NCBI RefSeq assembly: GCF_020424085.1
Contig: NZ_CP080203.1
Location: forward strand, 1 to 64,000
DNA from: Mycetocola spongiae
Lineage (GTDB): Bacteria > Actinomycetota > Actinomycetes > Actinomycetales > Microbacteriaceae
Direction: 5' to 3'
Length of the DNA: 64,000 bases
A program made the translations under genes and the position numbers. Positions 52,381 to 61,822 of the stretch are shown in pieces (the first letter of the stretch is position 1; every line of letters begins with the position of its first letter). The notes beneath the pieces were generated by a model, which saw nothing but the letters and a program-made list of their open reading frames with translations, ran no database searches and was not told where the DNA came from.

Positions 52381-53442
52381 TCAGCGGGAGCGCCGCCTCC
52401 GGGACTCCGCCCTCCACTGGGCATGCTGCCGGGCCAGAGCCTCGGCATCACCCCGGCGGTCCCGATACGCAATCTCGCGGTGGATCCGCTGCCAGCTGAT
52501 GAGCCGACGCCGCGAGATGTCCCCGGCCTCGACCGCGGAGAGGACCGCACAACCGGGCTCTACCGTGTGGGTGCAGTCCCCAAAGCGGCATTTTTTGGCG
52601 GCCTCGGTGATTTCGGCGAAGGTCTCGTCCACTCCCTCCTCGCTCGCGAGGAGATCAAGCGAACGGATTCCCGGCAGATCCAGGAGCATTCCGCCGTCCG
52701 TGAGCGGATAGAGCTGTCGGGAGGTGGTGGTGTGGCGGCCCTGCCCCGCCGCGCCCACCTCCCGCACCGGTTCCGCACGTCCCTCGAGCGCATTCAGCAG
52801 GGAGGTTTTGCCCGCCCCGCTGGCCCCCAGCATCGTTGTGGTGGTGCCCGGAGCCATGATCTCGCGGAGCCGGTTCAGCCCCAGCCCGGTGACCGCGCTG
52901 GTGAGAAGCACCTCCATTCCCGGTACGGTATCGGATACCGCGCGTTGCGTGGCCGCCGGATCGGCCACGGTATCCGCCTTGGTGAGCACGGTCAGCGGCT
53001 GGGCGCCGCTGTCCCAGGCGAGCACGGCGAGGCGTTCCAGGGCCCCGAGGCTCGGCTGGTGTTCCAGCGAGAGCACCAGCAGGATATGGTCGATATTTGC
53101 CGCGAGTATCTGCACCCCGGTTCCGCGCGGATCGGGCCGTGACAGGGTGGTGTGGCGCACCGCCAGCTCGAGGATACGCTCCTCGCCCGCCAGGACCCAG
53201 TCCCCGGTGATCGGCGTGGCCGCGAGCGTGGGGGAGAGGCCCAATACGTGATATTCGAGCCGGTCGTTCCGGGCCAGGAGCACATCGGCCCGCGCGCCGT
53301 GCATTGCCACGACCCGGCCGGGGTGGGCGCCGGAGAGGAGCGCGGCCGCATCCTCACGGCCGGTGCTATCCCGCGAGAGCCAGCGCAGTTCGGCCCGCTC
53401 GGGGAGGCCCAGCCGGCGCAGTAGTGCCATTGTCTGTGTCAT
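52381..53442 (-). CDS. rsgA: Ribosome small subunit-dependent GTPase RsgA
   Basis: Circularly permuted GTPase acting late in 30S maturation. The 353-residue protein has G4 in VLTKAD ahead of G1 (MLGASGAGKTSLLNAL), G3 in LLDLPGIR, and the zinc site CRFGDCTHTVEPGC, in the permuted order expected. The ATG at 53442 overlaps the stop of the upstream MFS gene, so the two are coupled; a second ATG four codons later is possible. Convergent with trmD. Confidence 0.93.
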   Translation of the reverse strand: MTQTMALLRRLGLPERAELRWLSRDSTGREDAAALLSGAHPGRVVAMHGARADVLLARNDRLEYHVLGLSPTLAATPITGDWVLAGEERILELAVRHTTLSRPDPRGTGVQILAANIDHILLVLSLEHQPSLGALERLAVLAWDSGAQPLTVLTKADTVADPAATQRAVSDTVPGMEVLLTSAVTGLGLNRLREIMAPGTTTTMLGASGAGKTSLLNALEGRAEPVREVGAAGQGRHTTTSRQLYPLTDGGMLLDLPGIRSLDLLASEEGVDETFAEITEAAKKCRFGDCTHTVEPGCAVLSAVEAGDISRRRLISWQRIHREIAYRDRRGDAEALARQHAQWRAESRRRRSR

Positions 53443-54707
53443 GAGTTTTCTCCAAGAGGGGTATCCCGGGAGCGGTGGATGAACGTGCCGGCGATCAGGC
53501 CGCCGATCAGGATGAGGCCCGCGAGGGCGCCAAGAAACCAGGTCATACCCAGCCACCGGGCCAGCGGAAGGCTGATCACCAGGCCCACGGGAACCATCAC
53601 CGATCTCAGCGTCTGCTCCACCGCGCCCACCCGGGAGAGTGCGGAGTTGGGGATGGTCCGTTGCAGATAGGTATCAAAGAGAACCTCGGCGATGGCCACC
53701 GCCGCGGCGGTGAGCGCAAAGGCCCCTGTCAGCGCGATGATATTCGGCACCAGGCCAAAGCAGAGCAGCTGAAGGGGTGGGCAGAGGGCGAGTATCCAGA
53801 GAATATAGAGCGGGGGGCGGCCGACCCTGACCCATCCGGCGAGGAAGGAACCGAGGAGTCCCCCGGCGGCGAGTGCGGTGGTGAGGGCGGCCCAGGAGGC
53901 CATATTTCCGAATATATCCCGGGCCATCAGCGGTCCAAGCACGCTGGTGGCCGCGGCCCCCAGCTGCACCGGGCACCACAGCAGGATGAGGGCCAGCAGC
54001 GCCGGATAGCGGGTGAGGAGGCGCAGGCCGTTTCGGAAACCGGAATCCACCGCGGTCTCCTCGGCCCCACTCGCGGCCTCCGCGACGGAGGGGGGTGTCC
54101 CCGTGCCCCGGCGGCGGAGACGATATAACCACGCGAGGCAGAGGAGGGACACCAAAAATGTGGCGCAGTCGAAGAATAATGCGGTTTCCACCCCGCCGGC
54201 CACGGTTAATAATGTGGCGAGGGTGGGGCCGAGCAGCATGCCCGTATTAAAGGCGATATCGATCGCGGAATTTGCTCTTTGGAGCGATTCCGGGGGCAAT
54301 AACTCGGGGAGCAGGCCGATGCTCGCCGGCAGATAAAAGGCCGTTCCCGCCCCGTAGAGTGCCGCGGAGATGCCAAGATGCCACAGCGTTGCGGTACCCG
54401 TGATAAACCCCAGGATCGGGATGAGCTGCGCGAGCAGGCGCACAACATCCGCGACCCACATCACCGCGACCCGGTCCACACGATCGGCAACCGTGCCTCC
54501 CGCCGCCACACAGAGCATCCGTGCGATCCAGAGCGAGAGCAAAACTATGGGCATGCCCCAGCCGGAATCGGATACGGCCAGGGCCGCAAAGGCAAAGGTC
54601 ACCGGGATAATGCCATCGCCGATATACGAAAACGCCTGGCCCAAATAATAGGTGCGAAAGGCCCCGACCCGAAAGGGGTGGGGCGCCGGGGTGAGCCCTG
54701 GCCTCAT
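53439..54707 (-). CDS. MFS transporter
   Basis: A 422-residue major-facilitator protein with about 12 hydrophobic segments and the motif-A-like GTVADRVDRVAVMWVAD between segments 2 and 3. The pattern (FYLPASIGLLPELLPPESLQRANS) is that of the enterobactin-exporter/MefA-like group, so export of a drug or small metabolite is likely. The ATG at 54707 is the best start by homology (FRVGAFRTYYLGQAFSYIGDG); the open frame extends 42 codons further without support. Coupled to rsgA by overlap. Confidence 0.88.
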   Translation of the reverse strand: MRPGLTPAPHPFRVGAFRTYYLGQAFSYIGDGIIPVTFAFAALAVSDSGWGMPIVLLSLWIARMLCVAAGGTVADRVDRVAVMWVADVVRLLAQLIPILGFITGTATLWHLGISAALYGAGTAFYLPASIGLLPELLPPESLQRANSAIDIAFNTGMLLGPTLATLLTVAGGVETALFFDCATFLVSLLCLAWLYRLRRRGTGTPPSVAEAASGAEETAVDSGFRNGLRLLTRYPALLALILLWCPVQLGAAATSVLGPLMARDIFGNMASWAALTTALAAGGLLGSFLAGWVRVGRPPLYILWILALCPPLQLLCFGLVPNIIALTGAFALTAAAVAIAEVLFDTYLQRTIPNSALSRVGAVEQTLRSVMVPVGLVISLPLARWLGMTWFLGALAGLILIGGLIAGTFIHRSRDTPLGENS

Positions 54708-54917
54708 CGGTGGGCACCGCCGGGGAGGAAAGCATGGTGGGACGGGAGAGCGCTCAGCGTGGGTCCTTTGGTGGTAAAACGGGGCCCACCGAATACTCTT
54801 CGCCGAGCCATCGTCCGCCGGACGACCTGCCACACGCTAGTCCGCAAAACTGATATTTAGTGCAATATTCGGGCCCGTGGCATCCGCCCTGCCCCGGGCC
54901 CAACTACGTGGATATGC

Positions 54918-55886
54918 CTAGTTTCGCGCGCCCCCGGGTCCGGGGGTCACCGAATACGGAGGTGCGCCCTCGCGCGACCAGGTGACGAGGGTGCGCGCGG
55001 GTTCGCAGAGATAATGCTCCAGCGAGCCCTCCGAGGCGAAGGCAGTATGGGGCGTGAGCAGTGCGCGCGGATGCGAGCGCAGCGGATGGGCCGCCGCGGG
55101 CGGTTCCTGCGCCGTGACATCCAGCGCGGCGCGCAGGCCCCCGGAATCCAGCGCCGCCAGCAGCGCGGATTCCTCCACGAGTTCCCCGCGCGAGACGTTT
55201 ATCAGCAGCGCCCCCGGGCGCAGTGCGGCGAGCTCGCGCGCGCCCAGCAGCCCCCGGGTCTGCTCGGTCAGCGGCAAATGCAGCGAGAGAATATCGGATT
55301 CCGCGAGCAGCCGGGAGGGCTCCACCCCGTCCACCCCCGCGGGATAGGACTCCAGATAGGGGTCGTGGGCGATCACCCGGCCCAGAAGCGGCCCGGCTAT
55401 CCGGGCCAGGCGCCGCGCGATACGCCCGCAGCCATAGAGCCCCAGCGTGAGCGTGCTCAGCCGGCGCGGCAGCGGGCCGGGCAGCTGCGCGGTCCATCCG
55501 CCGGCCGCAGTGGTGGCCAGAGCCGCCGGCAGGTGCCGCTCGGCGGCCAGCAGCAGCGTGAGCGCATGCGCCGCGACCTCCTCGGTCGCGGCATCCGGCA
55601 GGGGCGAGAGCCAGATTCCGCGCCGGGTCAGCTCTGCGCTATCCACCATGTCAAAACCCGCACTCGTGGTGGTCACGATGCGCAGATTCGGCAGCCGGTC
55701 CAGGACCGCGGCATCCACCCGCGCATAGCCCACGATCAGCCCCACGGCTTCGCGCGCCGCCTCGGGCAGGCCCGAACCGGGAAGGTCGATCGAGAGCGTC
55801 GCGAAACCCGCGTCCTCCAGGATGCGCCGCGCGGGCTCCTGATCCAGATCGGTGCGATCGGTAAAAATAATCAGCGGGCGGGTCAT
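54918..55886 (-). CDS. D-2-hydroxyacid dehydrogenase
   Basis: A 322-residue NAD-dependent oxidoreductase of the phosphoglycerate dehydrogenase-like family. The nucleotide-binding motif is LGLYGCGRIARRLARIAG; NVSRGELVEE carries the conserved arginine region and LTPHTAFASE the catalytic histidine. The ATG at 55886 overlaps the stop of the ThDP-enzyme gene (ATGA). It would interconvert a 2-oxoacid and a D-2-hydroxyacid, and it is the last gene of the ureohydrolase cluster. The substrate is presumably the same 2-oxoacid used by the ThDP enzyme. Confidence 0.88.
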   Translation of the reverse strand: MTRPLIIFTDRTDLDQEPARRILEDAGFATLSIDLPGSGLPEAAREAVGLIVGYARVDAAVLDRLPNLRIVTTTSAGFDMVDSAELTRRGIWLSPLPDAATEEVAAHALTLLLAAERHLPAALATTAAGGWTAQLPGPLPRRLSTLTLGLYGCGRIARRLARIAGPLLGRVIAHDPYLESYPAGVDGVEPSRLLAESDILSLHLPLTEQTRGLLGARELAALRPGALLINVSRGELVEESALLAALDSGGLRAALDVTAQEPPAAAHPLRSHPRALLTPHTAFASEGSLEHYLCEPARTLVTWSREGAPPYSVTPGPGGARN

Positions 55887-57556
55887 GCCCGTGCCACCCG
55901 GTCCAGGTGGGTGGGGGCAAAGAGGCCCAGCACGGTGGGTACCACCACCACGCTGGGGCCCGGCGTGGCCAGCGCACGCGCCACGGCCCCCGCCGCCTCC
56001 CCGGGCGTGGCCAGTTCCGCGGGAATCCCGAAGGACCGCGCCAGCGCCACATAATCGGGCCGCGCCAGTTCGGTCGCGGTGGCCTCCCCAAAGGCCCCCA
56101 CCATATATTCGCGCAGGATTCCATACCCGCCGTCGTCCACGATCAGCCACGTCACGTCCAGGTGATGCTGCGCGAGTGTGGCCAGCTCCGCGATGCCATA
56201 AAGCGCACCGCCATCCCCGGAGACGGCGAGCACGGGCGAATTGGTGCCCGCGAGGCGATGGCCCCAGGCGGCGCCGAGTGCCGCGGGCAGGCCATAGCCG
56301 AGCCCGCCCGCGCCCTGCGCGCTGGCAAAGCGTCCGCCGCGCGGATCCCAGGCCGACCAGGCCCAATAGGCGAGGATCGTCATATCCCAGAACGTATCGG
56401 TGTGATCGGGGACCGCGGCGCGCAGCGCGTCCAGCAGCGCGCGTTCGGCCTCAAGATCCTGGCCGTCCAGCCGCGAAATCACGGTGGAGAGGAGCGCGTC
56501 GATCCGCTCCCGCCCGTGCGCGAGCCGTTCCGCCAGGCCCGTGATCTCCCGGCCTGCCAGCTCCGCGGCCAGTGCCCGCAGCGCGCGATCGGCATCGGCA
56601 TGTACCCCGAGCCCGTCGTGGTTGGAACATACCTTGCCCAGGTCCGCCTCGATCTGAATCAGGCTGCCGCGCGGCGCAAACGTGTGATAGTTGCTGGAGG
56701 TTTCGCCGAGCCCGGAGCCCACCACCAGCAGCACATCCGCGGCCTCAAGAAACTCGGTCACGGCGATATCTTCGAGCCAGGAGCGCGCCGAGAGCGGATG
56801 CTCCCAGGGCAGCGCGTTTTTACCACCGAATGTGGTGACCACGGGGGCCTGGAGCGTCTCGGCGAGGATGCGCAGGGCGTCCTGCCCTCCCGAGCGCACC
56901 ACGCCACCGCCGGCGAGGATCACCGGATTCCGGGCCGCGGCCAGCAGATCGGCGGCCGCGCCGATCACCTCGGGACGCGGTTCCAGCGCCGGTATTTGGG
57001 CGCGCAGCGGGGCCACCACCGGTACCCGTCCCGCGGCCGCCTGCAGCAGGATATCCTGCGGAATCTCCACCAGCGTGGGGCCCGCGGGGGCGGCGAGTGA
57101 GGCCTCCCAGGCGGCGATCAGGGCCGAGGGAATCTGGGCCATGGTGCGCACCGTGAATACCGATTTCACGATTCCCCGGAATGAGGCTGACTGATCGGGC
57201 AGCTCGTGTAAATATCCGTGTCGCCCGCCGCCGAGGCCGGCCACGGGCACCTGCGCGCTGATCGCAAGCACGGGCACCGAGGAGGCAGCGGCCTCCTGCA
57301 GGGCGGCCAGCGAGGTGAGCGCCCCGGGCCCGGTGGAGAGCAGCAGCGGGGCCACGGAACCACTCACCCGGGCCAGGCCATCCGCGGCGAAACCCGCATT
57401 ATTTTCCACGCGCGCGCTGAGATATTCCAGCGGGGAGCGGCGCAGGGCATCAAAGAGCCCCAGCGCGTGCTGCCCGGGCAGCCCCACCACGCCGCGCGCG
57501 CCCAGCGCCCGCAGCGTTTCCAGCACCACATCGCCGCCGATGCGTGCCGCTCTCAT
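55883..57556 (-). CDS. Thiamine-diphosphate-dependent enzyme (acetolactate synthase-like)
   Basis: A 557-residue ThDP enzyme with the three-domain layout of acetolactate synthases and 2-oxoacid decarboxylases. The cofactor-activating glutamate lies in [19 protein letters not shown]. The metal/diphosphate motif starts [17 protein letters not shown] and ends [12 protein letters not shown], where the usual Asn-Asn pair is Asp-Asp. It overlaps both neighbours by four bases. A decarboxylase of a guanidino 2-oxoacid (as AruI in the arginine transaminase route) is one hypothesis, given the adjacent ureohydrolase. Confidence 0.88.
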   Translation of the reverse strand: MRAARIGGDVVLETLRALGARGVVGLPGQHALGLFDALRRSPLEYLSARVENNAGFAADGLARVSGSVAPLLLSTGPGALTSLAALQEAAASSVPVLAISAQVPVAGLGGGRHGYLHELPDQSASFRGIVKSVFTVRTMAQIPSALIAAWEASLAAPAGPTLVEIPQDILLQAAAGRVPVVAPLRAQIPALEPRPEVIGAAADLLAAARNPVILAGGGVVRSGGQDALRILAETLQAPVVTTFGGKNALPWEHPLSARSWLEDIAVTEFLEAADVLLVVGSGLGETSSNYHTFAPRGSLIQIEADLGKVCSNHDGLGVHADADRALRALAAELAGREITGLAERLAHGRERIDALLSTVISRLDGQDLEAERALLDALRAAVPDHTDTFWDMTILAYWAWSAWDPRGGRFASAQGAGGLGYGLPAALGAAWGHRLAGTNSPVLAVSGDGGALYGIAELATLAQHHLDVTWLIVDDGGYGILREYMVGAFGEATATELARPDYVALARSFGIPAELATPGEAAGAVARALATPGPSVVVVPTVLGLFAPTHLDRVARA

Positions 57557-58554
57557 CGGTTCTTCTCCGCGATCAGCGAGACCAGGTCATAGGCAATATG
57601 GGACGCGGCCACGGCGGTGATATCGGCGTGATCATAGGCCGGGGCCACCTCCACCACATCGGCCCCCACAATATTCAGGCCCGCGAGCCCGCGTAGGATT
57701 TCCAGCACCTCGCGGCTGGTCAGCCCACCCGCCTCGGGGGTGCCGGTGCCCGGCGCATGCGCGGGGTCAAGCACGTCGATATCCAGGGAAATATAGAGGG
57801 GGCGGGCGCCCACGCGCTCGCGCAGCCGGGCGATGATCTCGTCCACCCCGAGCCGGAAGACATCCGAGGAGGTGAGGATGCCAAAGCCAAAGCGGCGATC
57901 ATCCTCTAGATCGCGGTGCCCGTAGAGCGGGCCGCGGGTACCCACGTGACACAGCGCCTCGGTATCCACGATGCCCTCCTCCACGGCCCGCCGGAACGGG
58001 GTGCCGTGGGTATATTCCGCGCCAAAATAGGTATCCCAGGTGTCCAGGTGGGCGTCGAAGTGCAGGAGCGCTACCGGGCCGTGCACCGCGGCCACCGAGC
58101 GCAGCAGCGGCAGCGCGAGGGTGTGATCACCGCCGAGGGTCACGAGGGAGGTGCCTCCGCGCTGTAGCGCGGTGGCGGTATCTTGCAAAACCTCCAGCGC
58201 CTCCGGAATATTAAACGGGTTCAGGGCGATATCGCCGCCGTCCACCACCTGCAGCCGGGCAAAGGGGGAGATATCCAGTGCGGGGTTATAGGGGCGCAGC
58301 AGCCGGCTCGCGGAACGAATATGTTCGGGCCCAAAACGGGCACCCGAGCGGAACGAGACCCCGGCGTCCCAGGGGGCGCCGATCACGGCGATATCGGCGT
58401 GCTCCACCTCGTCGATGCGGGGCAGCAGGGCAAACGTGGCGGGGCCGCTATAGCGCGGCACCAGCGCGGAGTTTACGGGGCCACTATTGCCGTTCTCAAC
58501 GACGCGCTCGGCGTTGGCGCTCAGGGCGGAGGGAAGGTGTGGGAAGGCAGACAT
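57553..58554 (-). CDS. Ureohydrolase (agmatinase/guanidinobutyrase family)
   Basis: A 333-residue binuclear-metal enzyme releasing urea from a guanidino compound. All three signatures are present: [31 protein letters not shown], and [28 protein letters not shown] supplies the intervening histidine. The final motif fits agmatinase, guanidinobutyrase and guanidinopropionase equally. Its neighbours (symporter, ThDP enzyme, PucR regulator) favour a catabolic guanidino acid over polyamine synthesis. Overlaps the ThDP gene by four bases. Confidence 0.93.
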   Translation of the reverse strand: MSAFPHLPSALSANAERVVENGNSGPVNSALVPRYSGPATFALLPRIDEVEHADIAVIGAPWDAGVSFRSGARFGPEHIRSASRLLRPYNPALDISPFARLQVVDGGDIALNPFNIPEALEVLQDTATALQRGGTSLVTLGGDHTLALPLLRSVAAVHGPVALLHFDAHLDTWDTYFGAEYTHGTPFRRAVEEGIVDTEALCHVGTRGPLYGHRDLEDDRRFGFGILTSSDVFRLGVDEIIARLRERVGARPLYISLDIDVLDPAHAPGTGTPEAGGLTSREVLEILRGLAGLNIVGADVVEVAPAYDHADITAVAASHIAYDLVSLIAEKNR

Positions 58555-58583
58555 GATGGATGTCCTTTCGACGTGGGGGAAAA

Positions 58584-60080
58584 TTAGTGGTTATGCGGAT
58601 CGAAGGCGATCGTGGCCGTCTCGGGCCGCGAAACGTTAATATCCTCGGTATCGCTCGCGGAGAGGCGGTGGGTCCACTCGGACATGATCGCCTCCTCGGT
58701 GGGGCGCGTGCACAGGCTCACCACCACATAGGTGACCAGGCCGGTTCCGAGGCCCACATAGATCGGCTGATTGGCCAGAATATCGGTGGCAAACATCGTG
58801 ATGATCACGGCCACGGTGCCCACGAGGATGCTCGCCCAGGCGCCGGCGCGCGTGCCGCGCTTCCAGACCAGGCCGCCCAGGATCGAGACAAAGAGCCCGC
58901 CGACGAGGATGTTATAGGCGATCGTGAGTGCCGCGACCACGCTGCTGACCGAGGAGGCGATCAGGATCGTGACGATGCCCAGCCCGAGGATCGCCACGCG
59001 ATAGACAGTGAGCGAGCCGCCCTGCGCGAAGCTCGGGGTTCCGGGGCGGAAGATCGCGCGCAACCGCGGGAAGATATCGCTGGTGAGTACCGTGGCGGAT
59101 GCGATCAGCGCGCCGCTCGCGGTGGACATCATCGCGGCGAGGGCCGCGGCGAGCACCAGCCCGCGCACACCCGGCGGCAGCGAGTCCTGCACAATCGTGG
59201 CGAAGGCCTCATCGGGCACCTTCAGATCGGGGTAGATCACGCGGGTGGCCATCCCGATCAGCGCACCGGCCACGGCATAGATCAGGCAGTAGGCGCCGGA
59301 GGCGAGGCCGCCGATGCGCGCTACCTTCGGGGTGCGGGCGGTGAATACGCGCTGCCAGATATCCTGCCCGATCAGCAGGCCCAGGGTATACACCACGATA
59401 TAGGTGATGATCGTGGCCCCGCCGATCGACCACGGGGAGAAGAAGGACTCGCCCAGGCGCTCGCGCATTCCCGAGAAGCCTCCCGCATGTACCAGCGAGA
59501 TCGGCAGCAGCAGGAACAGGATGCCGATGGTCTTGATCACAAACTGCACCACATCGGTCAGGGTGATGGACCACATTCCGCCCATGACCGAATAGGCCAC
59601 CACCACGGTGCCGCCGATCGCGATTCCGGCGATATTGGGGATGCCAAAAAGCACGTGGAAGATCGTGGCATAGGCCAGCGTGGAGGTCACCGTGAGCATG
59701 AGCGTATAGAGGAACATCACGATGCCCGAGATCAGGCCGGAGTTGCCGCCATAGCGCAGGTCCAGCATCTCGGTCACGGTATAGACCTTAAGCTTCACGA
59801 TCCGCTTGGCAAAAAAGGCGCTGAGGACCAGGATGCCCAGGCCGATGGCCACCACCAGCCAGGCGCCGGAGAGGCCATAGCTATAGCCCAGGCCGATGCC
59901 GCCCACGGTGGAGGCCCCGCCCAGGACGATGGCCGAGAGGGCACCCGAGTACATAAAGGTGCCGAGGCGGCGGCCGGCCACCAGATAGTCGCTCTTGGTT
60001 TTGGAGCGCCGCAGGCCCCAGTATCCGACGCCGAGTATGGCGATCATATAAACGGCAATAACGATATAGTCCAGGACCAC
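58584..60080 (-). CDS. Sodium:solute symporter
   Basis: A 498-residue SSS-family transporter with about 13 hydrophobic segments and the landmarks [40 protein letters not shown], and [26 protein letters not shown] near the Na+ site. Start is GTG behind GGGGGAC. First gene of the cluster transcribed away from the PucR gene; the ureohydrolase follows after 29 bp. Its likely job is to bring in the compound degraded by the cluster. Confidence 0.94.
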   Translation of the reverse strand: MVLDYIVIAVYMIAILGVGYWGLRRSKTKSDYLVAGRRLGTFMYSGALSAIVLGGASTVGGIGLGYSYGLSGAWLVVAIGLGILVLSAFFAKRIVKLKVYTVTEMLDLRYGGNSGLISGIVMFLYTLMLTVTSTLAYATIFHVLFGIPNIAGIAIGGTVVVAYSVMGGMWSITLTDVVQFVIKTIGILFLLLPISLVHAGGFSGMRERLGESFFSPWSIGGATIITYIVVYTLGLLIGQDIWQRVFTARTPKVARIGGLASGAYCLIYAVAGALIGMATRVIYPDLKVPDEAFATIVQDSLPPGVRGLVLAAALAAMMSTASGALIASATVLTSDIFPRLRAIFRPGTPSFAQGGSLTVYRVAILGLGIVTILIASSVSSVVAALTIAYNILVGGLFVSILGGLVWKRGTRAGAWASILVGTVAVIITMFATDILANQPIYVGLGTGLVTYVVVSLCTRPTEEAIMSEWTHRLSASDTEDINVSRPETATIAFDPHNH

Positions 60081-60184
60081 GATGTCCCCCAGGGTAATAG
60101 GTAGTGAGCTGAGTTTGGTTGTGCCAGGCTATCCACGCCCGCGGCCCCTCCGCTTCGATATTATGTCCCGGTAGGATAATTTTT

Positions 60185-60199
60185 GGGATAAATCATCCC
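60185..60199. repeat. Small inverted repeat in the PucR-symporter intergenic region
   Basis: GGGAT and ATCCC around five bases, 25 bp upstream of the PucR start and next to TAGGAT, a possible -10 (60172-60177). A candidate binding site for the regulator, but short. Confidence 0.35.
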
Positions 60200-60223
60200 G
60201 ACTGGACGCGGGGGGATGGGCGC

Positions 60224-61822
60224 ATGTCGCATAAGAGTGCGGGGTATGTGGGAGAGACGGCGCGGCCCACGGGGGTGGCCCTCGGGCGCCTGCTGGCGGC
60301 GGATGAGCTGGGGCTCGGGGTGCTTGCGGGGCCCGCCGATCCGGGCGCGATCATCCTGACGCACTGCGCCGTGATCGAGCTGGAGCATCCCGAAACCTAT
60401 CTCACCGGGCACGAGCTGCTCCTGATCACGGGGCTGGGGCTGTCCGCCGAGCCCGGGCGCCTGGACGCCTATGTGGATGCACTATGCGCGGCCGGAATCT
60501 CCGCCCTCGGATTTGGGGTCGAGCCCGTTTATCCCGAGGTGCCCGAGGCCCTGATCGCGGCATGTGAGCGGGCCGGGCTGGTGCTCCTGCGGGTGCCGCG
60601 CGAGGTGCCGTTTGTGCAGATCACGGCGCAGTTCGCCCGCGAGCTGGAGAGCGTGCGGGTGCGCGGGCTGCAGTTTGTTTCCACGCTCGCCCGGCGGCTC
60701 ACCCGCGCGGTCCTGCAACCGCATCCCGACCGCGCGCTGATCGAGGCCCTCGCCGAGCAGAGCGGCGCGCGCGTGCTGCTGCGCTCGGGCAGCGATACCT
60801 CCACCGCGGGGGTGCTGGCGCGGGCGCTGCCGCCCGCGGAGGAGGAGGCGCTGCTCTCCGGGGCGGTGGCCGAGCTGGCGCGCAGCGAGCGCGGCGAGGA
60901 CCTGTTTACGGCCCCGGCCGGGGGAGCGCTGGAGGCAGTGGCACGGCGCATCGATCGCGACGGCGGGCGCGCCTCGCGCGGCACCGTGCTGCTGCTGATT
61001 AAAGAACATATTGGCAGCGATGACCGCACGGGTTTTGCCCTGGCCGCGGATCTCTTGCAGGCAGCGCTGGGGCTGCCGCGCTCGCAGACCATCGCGCTGG
61101 ATCAGCTGATGATGCTGCTGCTGGTGGATGGTCCTCCGGCGGATCGCGCGGGCATCGAACGCTGGGGTCGGCTCGTGGCGACCTCGCTCGGGCGGGCGGG
61201 GACCCGCGCTGTGCATACGGTGGTTGCGGTCTCGGCCGCGGGGGAGCCCGCCCAGGCCACCGATCTGATCTGGTGGCGGCGGGCACTGGATACCCCGTTT
61301 GTGGATCACCGCGCGGGCGCGCTGCGGGCGCTGGTCGCGGCGGTCCCCGGCGAGCACGTGCTTGCCGATCTGCACGCCCGCGGCTGGCTGGCCTGCGTGA
61401 GTACCGCATATCCGGTGGATGAGCTGGCCACCGCGATCCGCGAGGCAGAGCTGCTTTTGCCCCGCGCCCGCGAGGCCGGACGGCCGCTGGTGGCCGGCAG
61501 CGAGCTGGAAACGCTGGGGGCGCTGATTCCCGCGCCGCTTTCGGATCTCTTTGCGCGCACGGTCCTGGAGGCGCTGCTGGCCGATCCGGCGGCCACGGAA
61601 CTCGTGGATACGCTGTATACCTGGCTGTTGCATAACGGCTCTTGGGATGCCACGGCGCGCGCTCTGGGTGTGCATCGTAATACCGTGCGCCGCCTGGTGC
61701 CGCGCGCCGGTGCGCTCCTGGATCGCGACCTGGACGATGCCCATGTCCGCGCCGATCTGATCTTTGCGTTGCGGCATCATATTCGTGACGGTGGGGCCCG
61801 GGCGCGCACCCGCGGGGCCTAG
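60224..61822 (+). CDS. PucR-family transcriptional regulator
   Basis: A 532-residue regulator with the PucR layout: an N-terminal ligand-sensing domain (about 15-150, GRLLAADELGLGVLAG and HELLLITGLGL), a GGDEF-like middle region, and a C-terminal helix-turn-helix, LLHNGSWDATARALGVHRNTVRRL. PucR proteins often control nitrogen-compound catabolism such as purine or amine use. It is divergent from the symporter-ureohydrolase operon and probably activates it. The ATG at 60224 follows GGGGGA. Its stop shares CTAG with the convergent permease gene. Confidence 0.93.
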   Translation: MSHKSAGYVGETARPTGVALGRLLAADELGLGVLAGPADPGAIILTHCAVIELEHPETYLTGHELLLITGLGLSAEPGRLDAYVDALCAAGISALGFGVEPVYPEVPEALIAACERAGLVLLRVPREVPFVQITAQFARELESVRVRGLQFVSTLARRLTRAVLQPHPDRALIEALAEQSGARVLLRSGSDTSTAGVLARALPPAEEEALLSGAVAELARSERGEDLFTAPAGGALEAVARRIDRDGGRASRGTVLLLIKEHIGSDDRTGFALAADLLQAALGLPRSQTIALDQLMMLLLVDGPPADRAGIERWGRLVATSLGRAGTRAVHTVVAVSAAGEPAQATDLIWWRRALDTPFVDHRAGALRALVAAVPGEHVLADLHARGWLACVSTAYPVDELATAIREAELLLPRAREAGRPLVAGSELETLGALIPAPLSDLFARTVLEALLADPAATELVDTLYTWLLHNGSWDATARALGVHRNTVRRLVPRAGALLDRDLDDAHVRADLIFALRHHIRDGGARARTRGA

